Of a DNA stretch of 7,458 nucleotides, positions 1-5,585 are shown piece after piece; the stretch's first letter is position 1, and each line of letters starts with the position of its first letter. Position numbers and translations under genes: made by a program. The DNA lies in assembly GCA_948438565.1 (NCBI GenBank), contig CAOJLW010000110.1, positions 1-7,458 of the forward strand, given 5' to 3'. The notes beneath the pieces were generated by a model. The model had not been told where the DNA came from and made no database searches. It worked only from the letters and a program-made list of their open reading frames with translations. Source of the stretch: an uncultured Lachnospiraceae bacterium (GTDB lineage Bacteria > Bacillota > Clostridia > Lachnospirales > Lachnospiraceae).

Positions 1-1
1 T

Positions 2-1222
2 CCGGTGATGTTTGTCTATGCCTATGTGTTTCATAAAAAGATGAAACGCGCTTTTCGGAAAAACCGGGAAAAAATCGCGGATATCAACAGCCGGATTGAG
101 GATAATTTGTCCGGAATTCGGGTGGTCAAATCATTTGCCAATGAAGAAATGGAAAAAGAAAAGTTTCAAACGGGCAACCGTGGGTTTTTAGACGCCAAGA
201 AAAACAGCTATTTATATATGGCCGGATATCATGCGGGTCTTAGTTCGTTTTCTCTGCTGATTACGATTGTGGTTTTGGTGGCGGGAGCTATTTTCATTTC
301 CTTTGGGAAAACAGAAGTGACTGATTTGATTACATTCTTGTTGTATATCAATATCCTGACTGAGCCGATCAAGACGCTGATTGATTTTACGGAGCAGTTT
401 CAGAACGGTTATACCGGGTTTGAGCGTTTTATGGAGATTATGTCGATCGAACCGGATATTGCGGACGGAGAAAATGCCGGGGAGCTTTCCGGGGTAAACG
501 GCGTCATTGATTTTGACAATGTGTCGTTTCGCTATGAAGAGAGCAGCGGGAAAGTGTTAAGCCATGTCAATCTTCATGTGGACGCAGGGGAATACGTGGC
601 GCTAGTGGGTTCGTCCGGCGCTGGAAAAAGCACGCTTTGCAGTTTGATTCCGCGTTTTTATGATGTGACGGGCGGGGAAGTGCGGATTGACGGTCAAGAT
701 GTCCGCAGTTTAAAGCTAAAAAGTCTGCGGGATCATATTGGAATTGTCCAGCAGGACGTGTATCTGTTTGTGGGGACGGTCTATGACAATATCCGCTATG
801 GAAAGCCAGACGCCACCTATGAAGAGGTCGTACAGGCCGCAAAAAATGCGAATGCGCATGAGTTTATTCTGTCTTTGCCAAACGGGTATGACACGGATAT
901 CGGGCAGCGTGGGATCAAATTGTCCGGAGGGCAAAAACAGCGTCTGTCTATTGCGCGGGTGTTTTTAAAAAATCCGCCTATTCTGATTTTTGACGAAGCG
1001 ACTTCAGCGTTAGACAATGAGAGTGAAAAAGTGGTGCAGGAATCTTTGGAAAAGCTGGCGAAAAACCGTACGACGTTTGTGATTGCGCACAGGCTGACCA
1101 CGATACAAAATGCCGGTCGGATTTTGGCGCTGACGGAACGGGGGATTGAAGAAGAAGGAAACCATGCAGAGCTTTTGGCAAAAGGCGGCATTTATGAAAA
1201 GTTGTATCATATGCACAAATAG
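2..1222 (+). CDS. ABC exporter, fused membrane-ATPase half-transporter (5' truncated by window edge)
   Basis: The C-terminal 406 residues of a multidrug/lipid-type ABC exporter half-transporter, which would dimerise in the cytoplasmic membrane and use ATP to export a substrate that cannot be named from the sequence. The frame is open to the window edge, so the GTG/ATG codons near position 5 are internal. Family members are usually about 570-600 residues, so roughly 170-190 are missing, including the first membrane helices. Counting from the GTG at 5, the coupling region (SGIRVVKSFANEE, about 36-48) and two hydrophobic segments (about 80-100 and 106-125) precede the ATPase domain from about 167. 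That domain has an aromatic A-loop Tyr (177), Walker A GSSGAGKST (202-210), Q-loop Gln250, signature LSGGQ (306-310), Walker B ILIFDE (326-331) and switch His362. All catalytic motifs are intact. It probably pairs with itself or with another half-transporter encoded upstream. Confidence 0.95.
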   Translation, partial: PVMFVYAYVFHKKMKRAFRKNREKIADINSRIEDNLSGIRVVKSFANEEMEKEKFQTGNRGFLDAKKNSYLYMAGYHAGLSSFSLLITIVVLVAGAIFISFGKTEVTDLITFLLYINILTEPIKTLIDFTEQFQNGYTGFERFMEIMSIEPDIADGENAGELSGVNGVIDFDNVSFRYEESSGKVLSHVNLHVDAGEYVALVGSSGAGKSTLCSLIPRFYDVTGGEVRIDGQDVRSLKLKSLRDHIGIVQQDVYLFVGTVYDNIRYGKPDATYEEVVQAAKNANAHEFILSLPNGYDTDIGQRGIKLSGGQKQRLSIARVFLKNPPILIFDEATSALDNESEKVVQESLEKLAKNRTTFVIAHRLTTIQNAGRILALTERGIEEEGNHAELLAKGGIYEKLYHMHK

Positions 1223-1231
1223 GAGAAGAAT

Positions 1232-1510
1232 ATGGGAAAACAGGTGCGACGGCATATTATTTTTTATGGAAGAGTACAGGGGGTCGGTTTTCGTTATCGG
1301 GCATATTATGCAGCCTTACAGTTGGGACTTGGCGGCTGGGTATGCAATCTGGACGACGGGACGGTAGAGATGGAAGTGCAGGGGACGGAAATGGAAATTG
1401 AGGAGTTGCTCAGTTCTTTGCAAAACCAGAGGCTGATTCGGATTGAGCATATGGAGGTAGAGGAAATTCCGGTGAAGCTTACAAGGGGAAAATTTCGCGT
1501 TTTAAATTAG
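1232..1510 (+). CDS. acyP: Acylphosphatase
   Basis: A 92-residue protein of normal acylphosphatase length. The enzyme hydrolyses acyl phosphates such as acetyl phosphate or 1,3-bisphosphoglycerate to carboxylate and phosphate in the cytoplasm. The family signature GRVQGVGFR is at residues 13-21, with the phosphate-binding catalytic Arg at 21. The second signature, GWVCNLDDGTVE, places the catalytic Asn at 39. The start is the ATG 9 bases after the stop of the ABC transporter gene. Its Shine-Dalgarno sequence (AGGAG, 1221-1225) overlaps that stop codon, so the two genes are almost certainly co-transcribed. No functional link between them is evident; small acyP genes often sit passively in operons. 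Confidence 0.96.
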   Translation: MGKQVRRHIIFYGRVQGVGFRYRAYYAALQLGLGGWVCNLDDGTVEMEVQGTEMEIEELLSSLQNQRLIRIEHMEVEEIPVKLTRGKFRVLN

Positions 1511-1550
1511 AGCGTATGAGATGTTAAAAAGGGGTAAGGCCAGGACGCGC

Positions 1551-1579
1551 TTGACAAAATTTCCCGGAAAGACTATGAT
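1551..1579 (+). promoter_or_regulatory. Sigma-A promoter of the CobW-like gene pair
   Basis: A perfect -35 box TTGACA (1551-1556), a 17-base spacer and a -10 box TATGAT (1574-1579) form a near-consensus housekeeping promoter. The expected transcription start is about 1586, giving a leader of about 45 bases. It starts a new transcription unit 40 bases after the acylphosphatase stop. No GC-rich hairpin with a T-tract was seen in those 40 bases, so readthrough from upstream remains possible. Confidence 0.85.
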
Positions 1580-1587
1580 TTTGGTGC

Positions 1588-1598
1588 AGATTAAATCT
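1588..1598. promoter_or_regulatory. Short dyad at the predicted transcription start (possible operator)
   Basis: A perfect 5-1-5 inverted repeat, AGATT-A-AATCT, begins about 2 bases after the predicted start of the CobW-pair transcript. The position suits a repressor site, but a dyad this short and AT-rich may be chance. It does not match the Bacillus Zur box as I know it. Confidence 0.25.
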
Positions 1599-1629
1599 AT
1601 ATAGGATTCAAGAAAGAAGGGTATCGTGC

Positions 1630-2685
1630 ATGATAAAAATTGATATTGTTTCCGGCTTTTTGGGAGCGGGAAAGACAACGTTTATCAAAAAGATGATTGA
1701 GGAAGTATATACAGATGAGAAAATCGCCCTGATTGAGAATGAGTTTGGCGAAGTAGGCATTGACGGAGGATTTTTAAAAGATTCCGGGGTGAATATTACG
1801 GAAATGAATTCCGGCTGTATCTGTTGTTCTTTGGTAGGAGATTTTGGCAGGAATTTAAATGAAGTCATTACGACGTACCATCCGGATCGCATTATTATTG
1901 AGCCGTCGGGCGTGGGGAAACTATCGGACGTAATGAAGTCGGTGATCGACATTGAAAAAGAGCAGGATGTCAAATTGAATGCGTTGGTTACGGTGGTCAA
2001 CGCCAAAAAGGCTTCTAAACAGATGAAAGCGTTTGGGGAGTTTTTTAATAACCAGATTGCCTTTGCGACTACGATTGTATTGAGCAGAACGCAGGATACG
2101 ACGACGGAACAGCTGGAGCTTTGCGTAAAACAGATGCAGGGATTAAACGCCAAAGCCGCTGTGATTACCACGCCGTGGACGCAGATCGCGGGGGAGCAGA
2201 TCTTAGCCGTAATCGAGGGGCGGGATTCTTTGGAAATGAAGGCGCTGGCGGAAGAAACGCATCGCAGGGAATCGGAAGCGCACCGGCAGGATCATCACCA
2301 TCATGAGGAAGAGCATGAACATGGTCATCATCATGAACATGAGCATCATCACGAAGAAGGTCATGAACATGAACATCATCATGAACATGGTCATCACCAT
2401 CACGCGGATGAAATTTTTACGAGTTGGGGAAAAGAGACGCCGCATAGGTATACGAAACCGGAAATTGAGCGGATTTTACAGGCTCTGTCAGAGGGTCGAC
2501 AATATGGTGAAGTGTTGCGGGCAAAGGGCATGGTGGAAAATAAAGAAGGCGGCTGGATTTATTTTGATCTGGTACCGGGCGAATATGAAATCCGGGAAGG
2601 AGAGCCGGATTATACCGGGCGGCTTTGCGTAATTGGGACGCACATGGATGAACGTAAGCTGGAGGAATTGTTTGGCGTCTCTTAG
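1630..2685 (+). CDS. CobW/COG0523-family P-loop GTPase with His-rich arm (putative metallochaperone)
   Basis: A 351-residue cytoplasmic G3E-family protein. Relatives (CobW, YciC/ZigA, Zng1) use GTP hydrolysis to deliver or insert metal ions, often zinc, sometimes cobalt or iron. Walker A GFLGAGKTT is at 9-17, an IENEFGE switch segment at about 35-41, the family metal motif CICC at 63-66 and EPSG at 91-94. Residues 222-258 are 23 His out of 37, separating the P-loop domain from a C-terminal CobW_C domain (about 261-350). The segment where NKxD is expected reads SRTQ (152-155), lacking the guanine-contacting Asp, so nucleotide specificity is uncertain. The ATG at 1630 has a purine-rich AGAAGGG (1615-1621) 8 bases upstream. 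It is followed after 27 bases by a second G3E gene, probably in the same operon. The substrate metal cannot be assigned from sequence alone; zinc is the leading guess. Confidence 0.9.
   Translation: MIKIDIVSGFLGAGKTTFIKKMIEEVYTDEKIALIENEFGEVGIDGGFLKDSGVNITEMNSGCICCSLVGDFGRNLNEVITTYHPDRIIIEPSGVGKLSDVMKSVIDIEKEQDVKLNALVTVVNAKKASKQMKAFGEFFNNQIAFATTIVLSRTQDTTTEQLELCVKQMQGLNAKAAVITTPWTQIAGEQILAVIEGRDSLEMKALAEETHRRESEAHRQDHHHHEEEHEHGHHHEHEHHHEEGHEHEHHHEHGHHHHADEIFTSWGKETPHRYTKPEIERILQALSEGRQYGEVLRAKGMVENKEGGWIYFDLVPGEYEIREGEPDYTGRLCVIGTHMDERKLEELFGVS
2293..2403 (+). repeat. His-rich low-complexity repeat inside the CobW-like gene
   Basis: The region encodes His/Glu/Gly only, with 23 His in 37 residues, built from variations of HEHGHHH and HEHEHHH. 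At DNA level a 17-base unit CATGAACATGGTCATCA occurs at 2314-2330 and again at 2380-2396, exactly 66 bases (22 codons) apart. This suggests growth by in-frame slippage or duplication. Such arms are known in UreE, HypB and many COG0523 proteins, where they bind or store Zn/Ni. Confidence 0.9.
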
Positions 2686-2712
2686 GAATGGAAAGGGAAG
2701 GGAAATAGGATA

Positions 2713-3654
2713 ATGGAAGAGATACCCGTATATTTATTTACCGGATTTATGGACAGCGGCAAAACGACTCTAATCCGTCAGACGCTGTTGGAACAAAATT
2801 TTTCGGGCGGCGCAAAAACGTTGCTTTTGGTATGCGAGGACGGCGATGAAGAATATCAGGAAGAAGAGCTAAGCCAAGCCAATATTCGTATGCTTATGAT
2901 TGAAAAAGAAGAAGATCTTACAGAAACGCTTTTAAAAAATATACATCGGCAATATCTTCCGGATCAGGTTTTTATCGAATATAACGGAACCTGGCATATG
3001 GATACGTTGCTCAATACAAAGCTGCCGGAGGGTTGGACGCTGGTGCAGTCTTTGGCGACCGTAGACGCCGGGACGTTTGCTATGTATTTAAGTAATATGC
3101 GGGCCATGATTATGGAACAGCTTTTTGGCGCGGATGTTGTGATTATCAATCGCTGTGACGACGATACGCCAAAAGGGAAATTCCGCCGCGCCATTAAGGC
3201 GGTCAACCGTCCGGCACAGATTGTCTATGAACGGACAGACGGTTCTATAGATGAAAGTGAAGAAGAGCTCCCTTTCGATTTAAATCAGGAGGTCATTGAA
3301 ATTTCCGATGCAGACTATGCGATTTGGTATATGGACGCCCAGGAACATTATAAACAATACGACGGAAAAAAAGTGGAGTTTACGGGTTTGGTCTATAATC
3401 CGGACAAAATGAAAAAAGGCGTTATGGTACCGGGGCGTTTTGCCATGACCTGCTGCATTGAGGATATTACATTTTTGGGTTTTAAATGCAAGTATCCGGA
3501 ATCTAAAAGCATTCCGCATAAATCCTGGGTGCATATTGTAGCAGAAGTCCGTGTGGAATTTGCCATGGAGTATAAAGGCAAAGGGCCGGTGTTGTATCCG
3601 ATTCTGGTAGAACCTGCCGAAAAGCCGGAAGATGAGCTGGTCTATTTTACTTAA
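2713..3654 (+). CDS. CobW-like P-loop protein fused to a DUF1980/YcgQ-like C-terminal domain
   Basis: A 313-residue protein. The N-terminal half is a divergent G3E P-loop domain: Walker A GFMDSGKTT (11-19), FIEYNG (87-92) in the place of EPSG, and NRCD (146-149) as an NKxD variant. The CxCC metal motif is absent; its segment reads MLMIEKEEDL (60-69). The normal CobW_C domain is replaced by about 115 residues (200-313) with the pattern YDGKKVEFTGLVY, RFAMTCCIED (Cys247-Cys248), FLGFKCKYP, SWVHIVAEV and a closing ELVYF. I recognise this as resembling the C-terminal domain of YcgQ/TIGR03943 (DUF1980) proteins, which in Bacillus sit beside the zinc-responsive COG0523 gene yciC. The start is the ATG at 2713, preceded by purine-rich GGGAAGGGA (2694-2702). 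It follows the first G3E gene by 27 bases and probably acts with it in metal homeostasis. The P-loop assignment is firm; the C-terminal assignment is by pattern from memory. Confidence 0.78.
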   Translation: MEEIPVYLFTGFMDSGKTTLIRQTLLEQNFSGGAKTLLLVCEDGDEEYQEEELSQANIRMLMIEKEEDLTETLLKNIHRQYLPDQVFIEYNGTWHMDTLLNTKLPEGWTLVQSLATVDAGTFAMYLSNMRAMIMEQLFGADVVIINRCDDDTPKGKFRRAIKAVNRPAQIVYERTDGSIDESEEELPFDLNQEVIEISDADYAIWYMDAQEHYKQYDGKKVEFTGLVYNPDKMKKGVMVPGRFAMTCCIEDITFLGFKCKYPESKSIPHKSWVHIVAEVRVEFAMEYKGKGPVLYPILVEPAEKPEDELVYFT

Positions 3655-3727
3655 ATAATTTTTCGCTTTTTTTAAGAATCTTTCTATAAATATGTAAAAA
3701 ATACGTAAATCTTTTTCGCTGAAAATG

Positions 3728-3736
3728 TGGTATACT
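3728..3736 (+). promoter_or_regulatory. Extended -10 promoter for the amidase-deacetylase gene
   Basis: TGG-TATACT (3728-3736) is an extended -10 element (TGn plus TATACT). No good -35 box lies at the proper distance, as expected of extended -10 promoters. The predicted start near 3743 gives a leader of about 108 bases. I saw no convincing sigma-G (CATnnTA) or sigma-E -10 element in the gap 3655-3850, so the sequence favours vegetative expression, without excluding a sporulation promoter elsewhere. Confidence 0.5.
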
Positions 3737-3747
3737 GTCACAGTGAC
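3737..3747. promoter_or_regulatory. Perfect dyad spanning the predicted start of the amidase-deacetylase transcript
   Basis: GTCAC-A-GTGAC, a perfect 5-1-5 inverted repeat, directly abuts the -10 box and would cover the transcription start. It is suited to a dimeric repressor. Its function is inferred from position only. Confidence 0.35.
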
Positions 3748-3757
3748 GCGAAAGCGT
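3746..3757 (+). promoter_or_regulatory. Small GNRA-tetraloop hairpin at the 5' end of the leader
   Basis: ACGC-GAAA-GCGT forms a 4-bp stem closed by a GAAA (GNRA) tetraloop, within a few bases of the predicted transcript start. Such 5'-terminal hairpins can protect an mRNA from decay. The stem is short, so this is a modest call. Confidence 0.35.
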
Positions 3758-3840
3758 ATCAGAAAATGGACAAATCAATGATGCAAATATGTGGAAAGAT
3801 GTAAACGGCAGCTATCAATACAGCAAAAAATAGACGGACG

Positions 3841-3844
3841 AGGA
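3841..3844 (+). promoter_or_regulatory. Ribosome binding site that sets the amidase-deacetylase start
   Basis: AGGA (3841-3844, followed by a purine run) lies 6 bases before the ATG at 3851. An in-frame GTG at 3791 would add 20 residues but has no Shine-Dalgarno sequence. Those residues would also sit ahead of an already complete basic N-terminus plus membrane anchor, so the ATG at 3851 is preferred. Confidence 0.8.
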
Positions 3845-3850
3845 AAAAGA

Positions 3851-5485
3851 ATGAAATATATTCGGGAAAAAAATGGAAGACGTGAAATCGTGGAAAGGAG
3901 AAGGCACAGCAGCGCTTATATCGTTCAGGCGGTTTTAAAATGGTTTTTTTGTATCGGCCTTTTAACGCTGATCGTACTATTATGTGCTTTTTTGGATAAA
4001 AAATTAAATGACGGAAAAATTGTCGATAAACTGATCAAAAACGCTCCGGAGGATCCGGCTCCGATTGCCGAGACAGAAAAGGTGGACGATACGCAGGAGG
4101 CGACGATACCGGAAGATAAAAATATTTTGCGTATTTGTATAGATCCCGGGCATGGCGGCATGGATCCAGGATGTGATTCCGGCGGCAGGACGGAATCGGT
4201 GGACAATTGGGATTTGGCTTTGGCAATCAAACAGGAAATGGAAAGCCAGGGGATTGAAGTCGTCATGACAAGGGAGGACAATGATACCAAAGTCTTTTTA
4301 AAAGACAGAGTGGCGATTGCCAATGCATCGGACGCGGATTATTATATTTCCCTGCATCGCAATAAAGGGGACGGATATGGCGTGGAAACCTGGATGACGG
4401 CGAATGCCGGCAGCGTCACGGATACGCTGACGCAGAATGTGCACAACGGGATTGTGGCGGCCGGAGTGCAACGCGATCGCGGCGTTAAATTTGGTACGGA
4501 TACCGGTGAAGGTTCCGACTATTATGTAATCAGCAATACCACAATGCCAGCCTGTCTGATTGAATTGGGTTTTATCAACAACGAAGAAGATAACCGTTTA
4601 TATGACGCCAACAAAGAAGCCTATGCCAAGGCGATCACAAAAGCAGTGCAGGATACGTTTGCCCAATATGGAAAAACAGCGGATTTGCCGCCAGAGCAGA
4701 CAGATGATCCGGAGGCGGAAAAACAAAATGATATGCTGCATGGGATGACGTTAAACAATCCTGTGGTGGAAAATATCTCCGCATTGGACGGCCAGACGCT
4801 GGACTGGGGTCAGGGCAGCAATGTAGATGAGCAGAACCGTCCAACCGGGACGATGAGCTATCAGGAAAAATATAAAGATTATTCGGCGGATTTTATTATC
4901 CCGACTCTGGAAAAAAAGATCTATCTGACGTTGGACGAGGGATACGAATATGGCTGTACGCCGACAATCCTAAGCACGTTAAAGGAAAAAGACGTGAAAG
5001 CAGTCTTTTTTGTAACCAAGCCTTATGCGGAAAAAGATCCGGAACTGGTGCGTCAGATCATTGACGACGGCCATATTTTAGGCAATCATTCCGTGACGCA
5101 TCCGTCCGCCGGATTGCCAAGCCAGTCTCTGGAAGAGCAGCAACAGGAAGTGATGGGACTACATGAATATATCAAACAAAACTATGATTATGATATGTAC
5201 CTGTTTCGTTTTCCGGCTGGAAAATTTTCTGAGCAGTCTTTAGCAGTTTTAAATAACTGCGGTTACCGAAGCGTCTTTTGGAGCTTTGCCTATTTGGACT
5301 ATGATGTGGAAAATCAGCCGAATGAGGAGGAGTCTTTACAAAAGCTGGTGGACAAATTACATCCGGGAGCCATTTATCTGCTCCATGCGGAATCCTGGAC
5401 CAATACCAATATTTTAGGAAGGTTTATCGATAAGGCAAGAGAGGCGGGATATGAATTTGCCCTTTATTCCGATACATTGAAATAG
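3851..5485 (+). CDS. Membrane-anchored N-acetylmuramoyl-L-alanine amidase fused to PdaA-like deacetylase
   Basis: A 544-residue bifunctional cell-wall enzyme. Residues 1-27 are strongly basic and 28-48 form one hydrophobic helix, giving a type II anchor with both domains outside. Residues 92-274 are an amidase_3 domain, which cleaves the stem peptide from MurNAc: IDPGHGG with Zn ligand His101, Glu115, SLHRN with His169, and LIELGFINNEEDN with catalytic Glu238. Residues 317-544 match a NodB/CE4 domain of PdaA type: a DWGQGSN lead-in, LTLDEGYEYG (Asp362), GNHSVTH (His413, His417), RFPAG (Arg453), FWSFAYLDYD and GAIYLLH (His512). PdaA removes the acetyl group from MurNAc stripped of its peptide, which precedes closure of the muramic-delta-lactam ring of spore cortex. 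The amidase could therefore produce the substrate of the deacetylase. The amidase half is not clearly CwlD; it also resembles LytC/CwlC and phage amidases. Deviations from PdaA are Glu363 for Asn and Ala456 for Arg. Family assignments are firm; joint delta-lactam formation is inference. Confidence 0.92.
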   Translation: MKYIREKNGRREIVERRRHSSAYIVQAVLKWFFCIGLLTLIVLLCAFLDKKLNDGKIVDKLIKNAPEDPAPIAETEKVDDTQEATIPEDKNILRICIDPGHGGMDPGCDSGGRTESVDNWDLALAIKQEMESQGIEVVMTREDNDTKVFLKDRVAIANASDADYYISLHRNKGDGYGVETWMTANAGSVTDTLTQNVHNGIVAAGVQRDRGVKFGTDTGEGSDYYVISNTTMPACLIELGFINNEEDNRLYDANKEAYAKAITKAVQDTFAQYGKTADLPPEQTDDPEAEKQNDMLHGMTLNNPVVENISALDGQTLDWGQGSNVDEQNRPTGTMSYQEKYKDYSADFIIPTLEKKIYLTLDEGYEYGCTPTILSTLKEKDVKAVFFVTKPYAEKDPELVRQIIDDGHILGNHSVTHPSAGLPSQSLEEQQQEVMGLHEYIKQNYDYDMYLFRFPAGKFSEQSLAVLNNCGYRSVFWSFAYLDYDVENQPNEEESLQKLVDKLHPGAIYLLHAESWTNTNILGRFIDKAREAGYEFALYSDTLK

Positions 5486-5494
5486 AGATTTTTA

Positions 5495-5523
5495 TTGAAA
5501 TTTAGAACGGAATTTAGTATGAT
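5495..5523 (+). promoter_or_regulatory. Sigma-A promoter of nfnAB
   Basis: TTGAAA (5495-5500), a 17-base spacer and TATGAT (5518-5523) form a strong housekeeping promoter starting 10 bases after the upstream stop codon. The predicted start is about 5530, giving a leader of about 56 bases to the nfnA ATG. Confidence 0.8.
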
Positions 5524-5524
5524 G

Positions 5525-5552
5525 GTTAAGACGGTTACTATACCGTCTTAAC
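5525..5552. promoter_or_regulatory. Perfect 11-6-11 palindrome at the nfnAB start (probable operator)
   Basis: Arms GTTAAGACGGT (5525-5535) and ACCGTCTTAAC (5542-5552) are exact reverse complements around the loop TACTAT. The site begins one base after the -10 box and covers the predicted transcription start, the classic place for a repressor. It could instead serve as a terminator hairpin for the upstream gene, but the following TTGTTTATGG is a poor T-tract. It does not match the Rex box (TTGTTAA-type) that I would expect for a redox gene; a TetR-like regulator is one possibility. Confidence 0.7.
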
Positions 5553-5573
5553 TTGTTTATGGATAAAGATGTT

Positions 5574-5579
5574 AGGAGG
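5574..5579 (+). promoter_or_regulatory. Ribosome binding site of nfnA
   Basis: A perfect AGGAGG lies 6 bases before the ATG at 5586. This fixes the start there rather than at the in-frame TTG at 5553, which falls on the edge of the palindrome. Confidence 0.9.
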
Positions 5580-5585
5580 ACAAAG

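Noticed and set aside
1608..2171. Open frame of 187 codons on the - strand
   Set aside because: It lies opposite the well-supported CobW-like gene, shows no recognisable domain, and is best explained by codon bias of the + strand gene.
2203..2445. Met/Phe-rich hydrophobic open frame on the - strand resembling a membrane peptide
   Set aside because: It is the complement of the CAT/CAC histidine repeat, whose reverse reads as ATG-type codons; an artefact of low complexity.
3650..3676. CTTAAA/TTTAAG pair around a T-rich stretch as a terminator of the metal-handling operon
   Set aside because: The stem is only 6 A/T-rich pairs, the T-run lies within the loop and stem rather than after it, and there is no GC core.
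3766..3804. 12-codon open frame in the leader of the amidase-deacetylase gene, as a possible leader peptide
   Set aside because: There is no Shine-Dalgarno sequence in front of its ATG and no run of regulatory codons.
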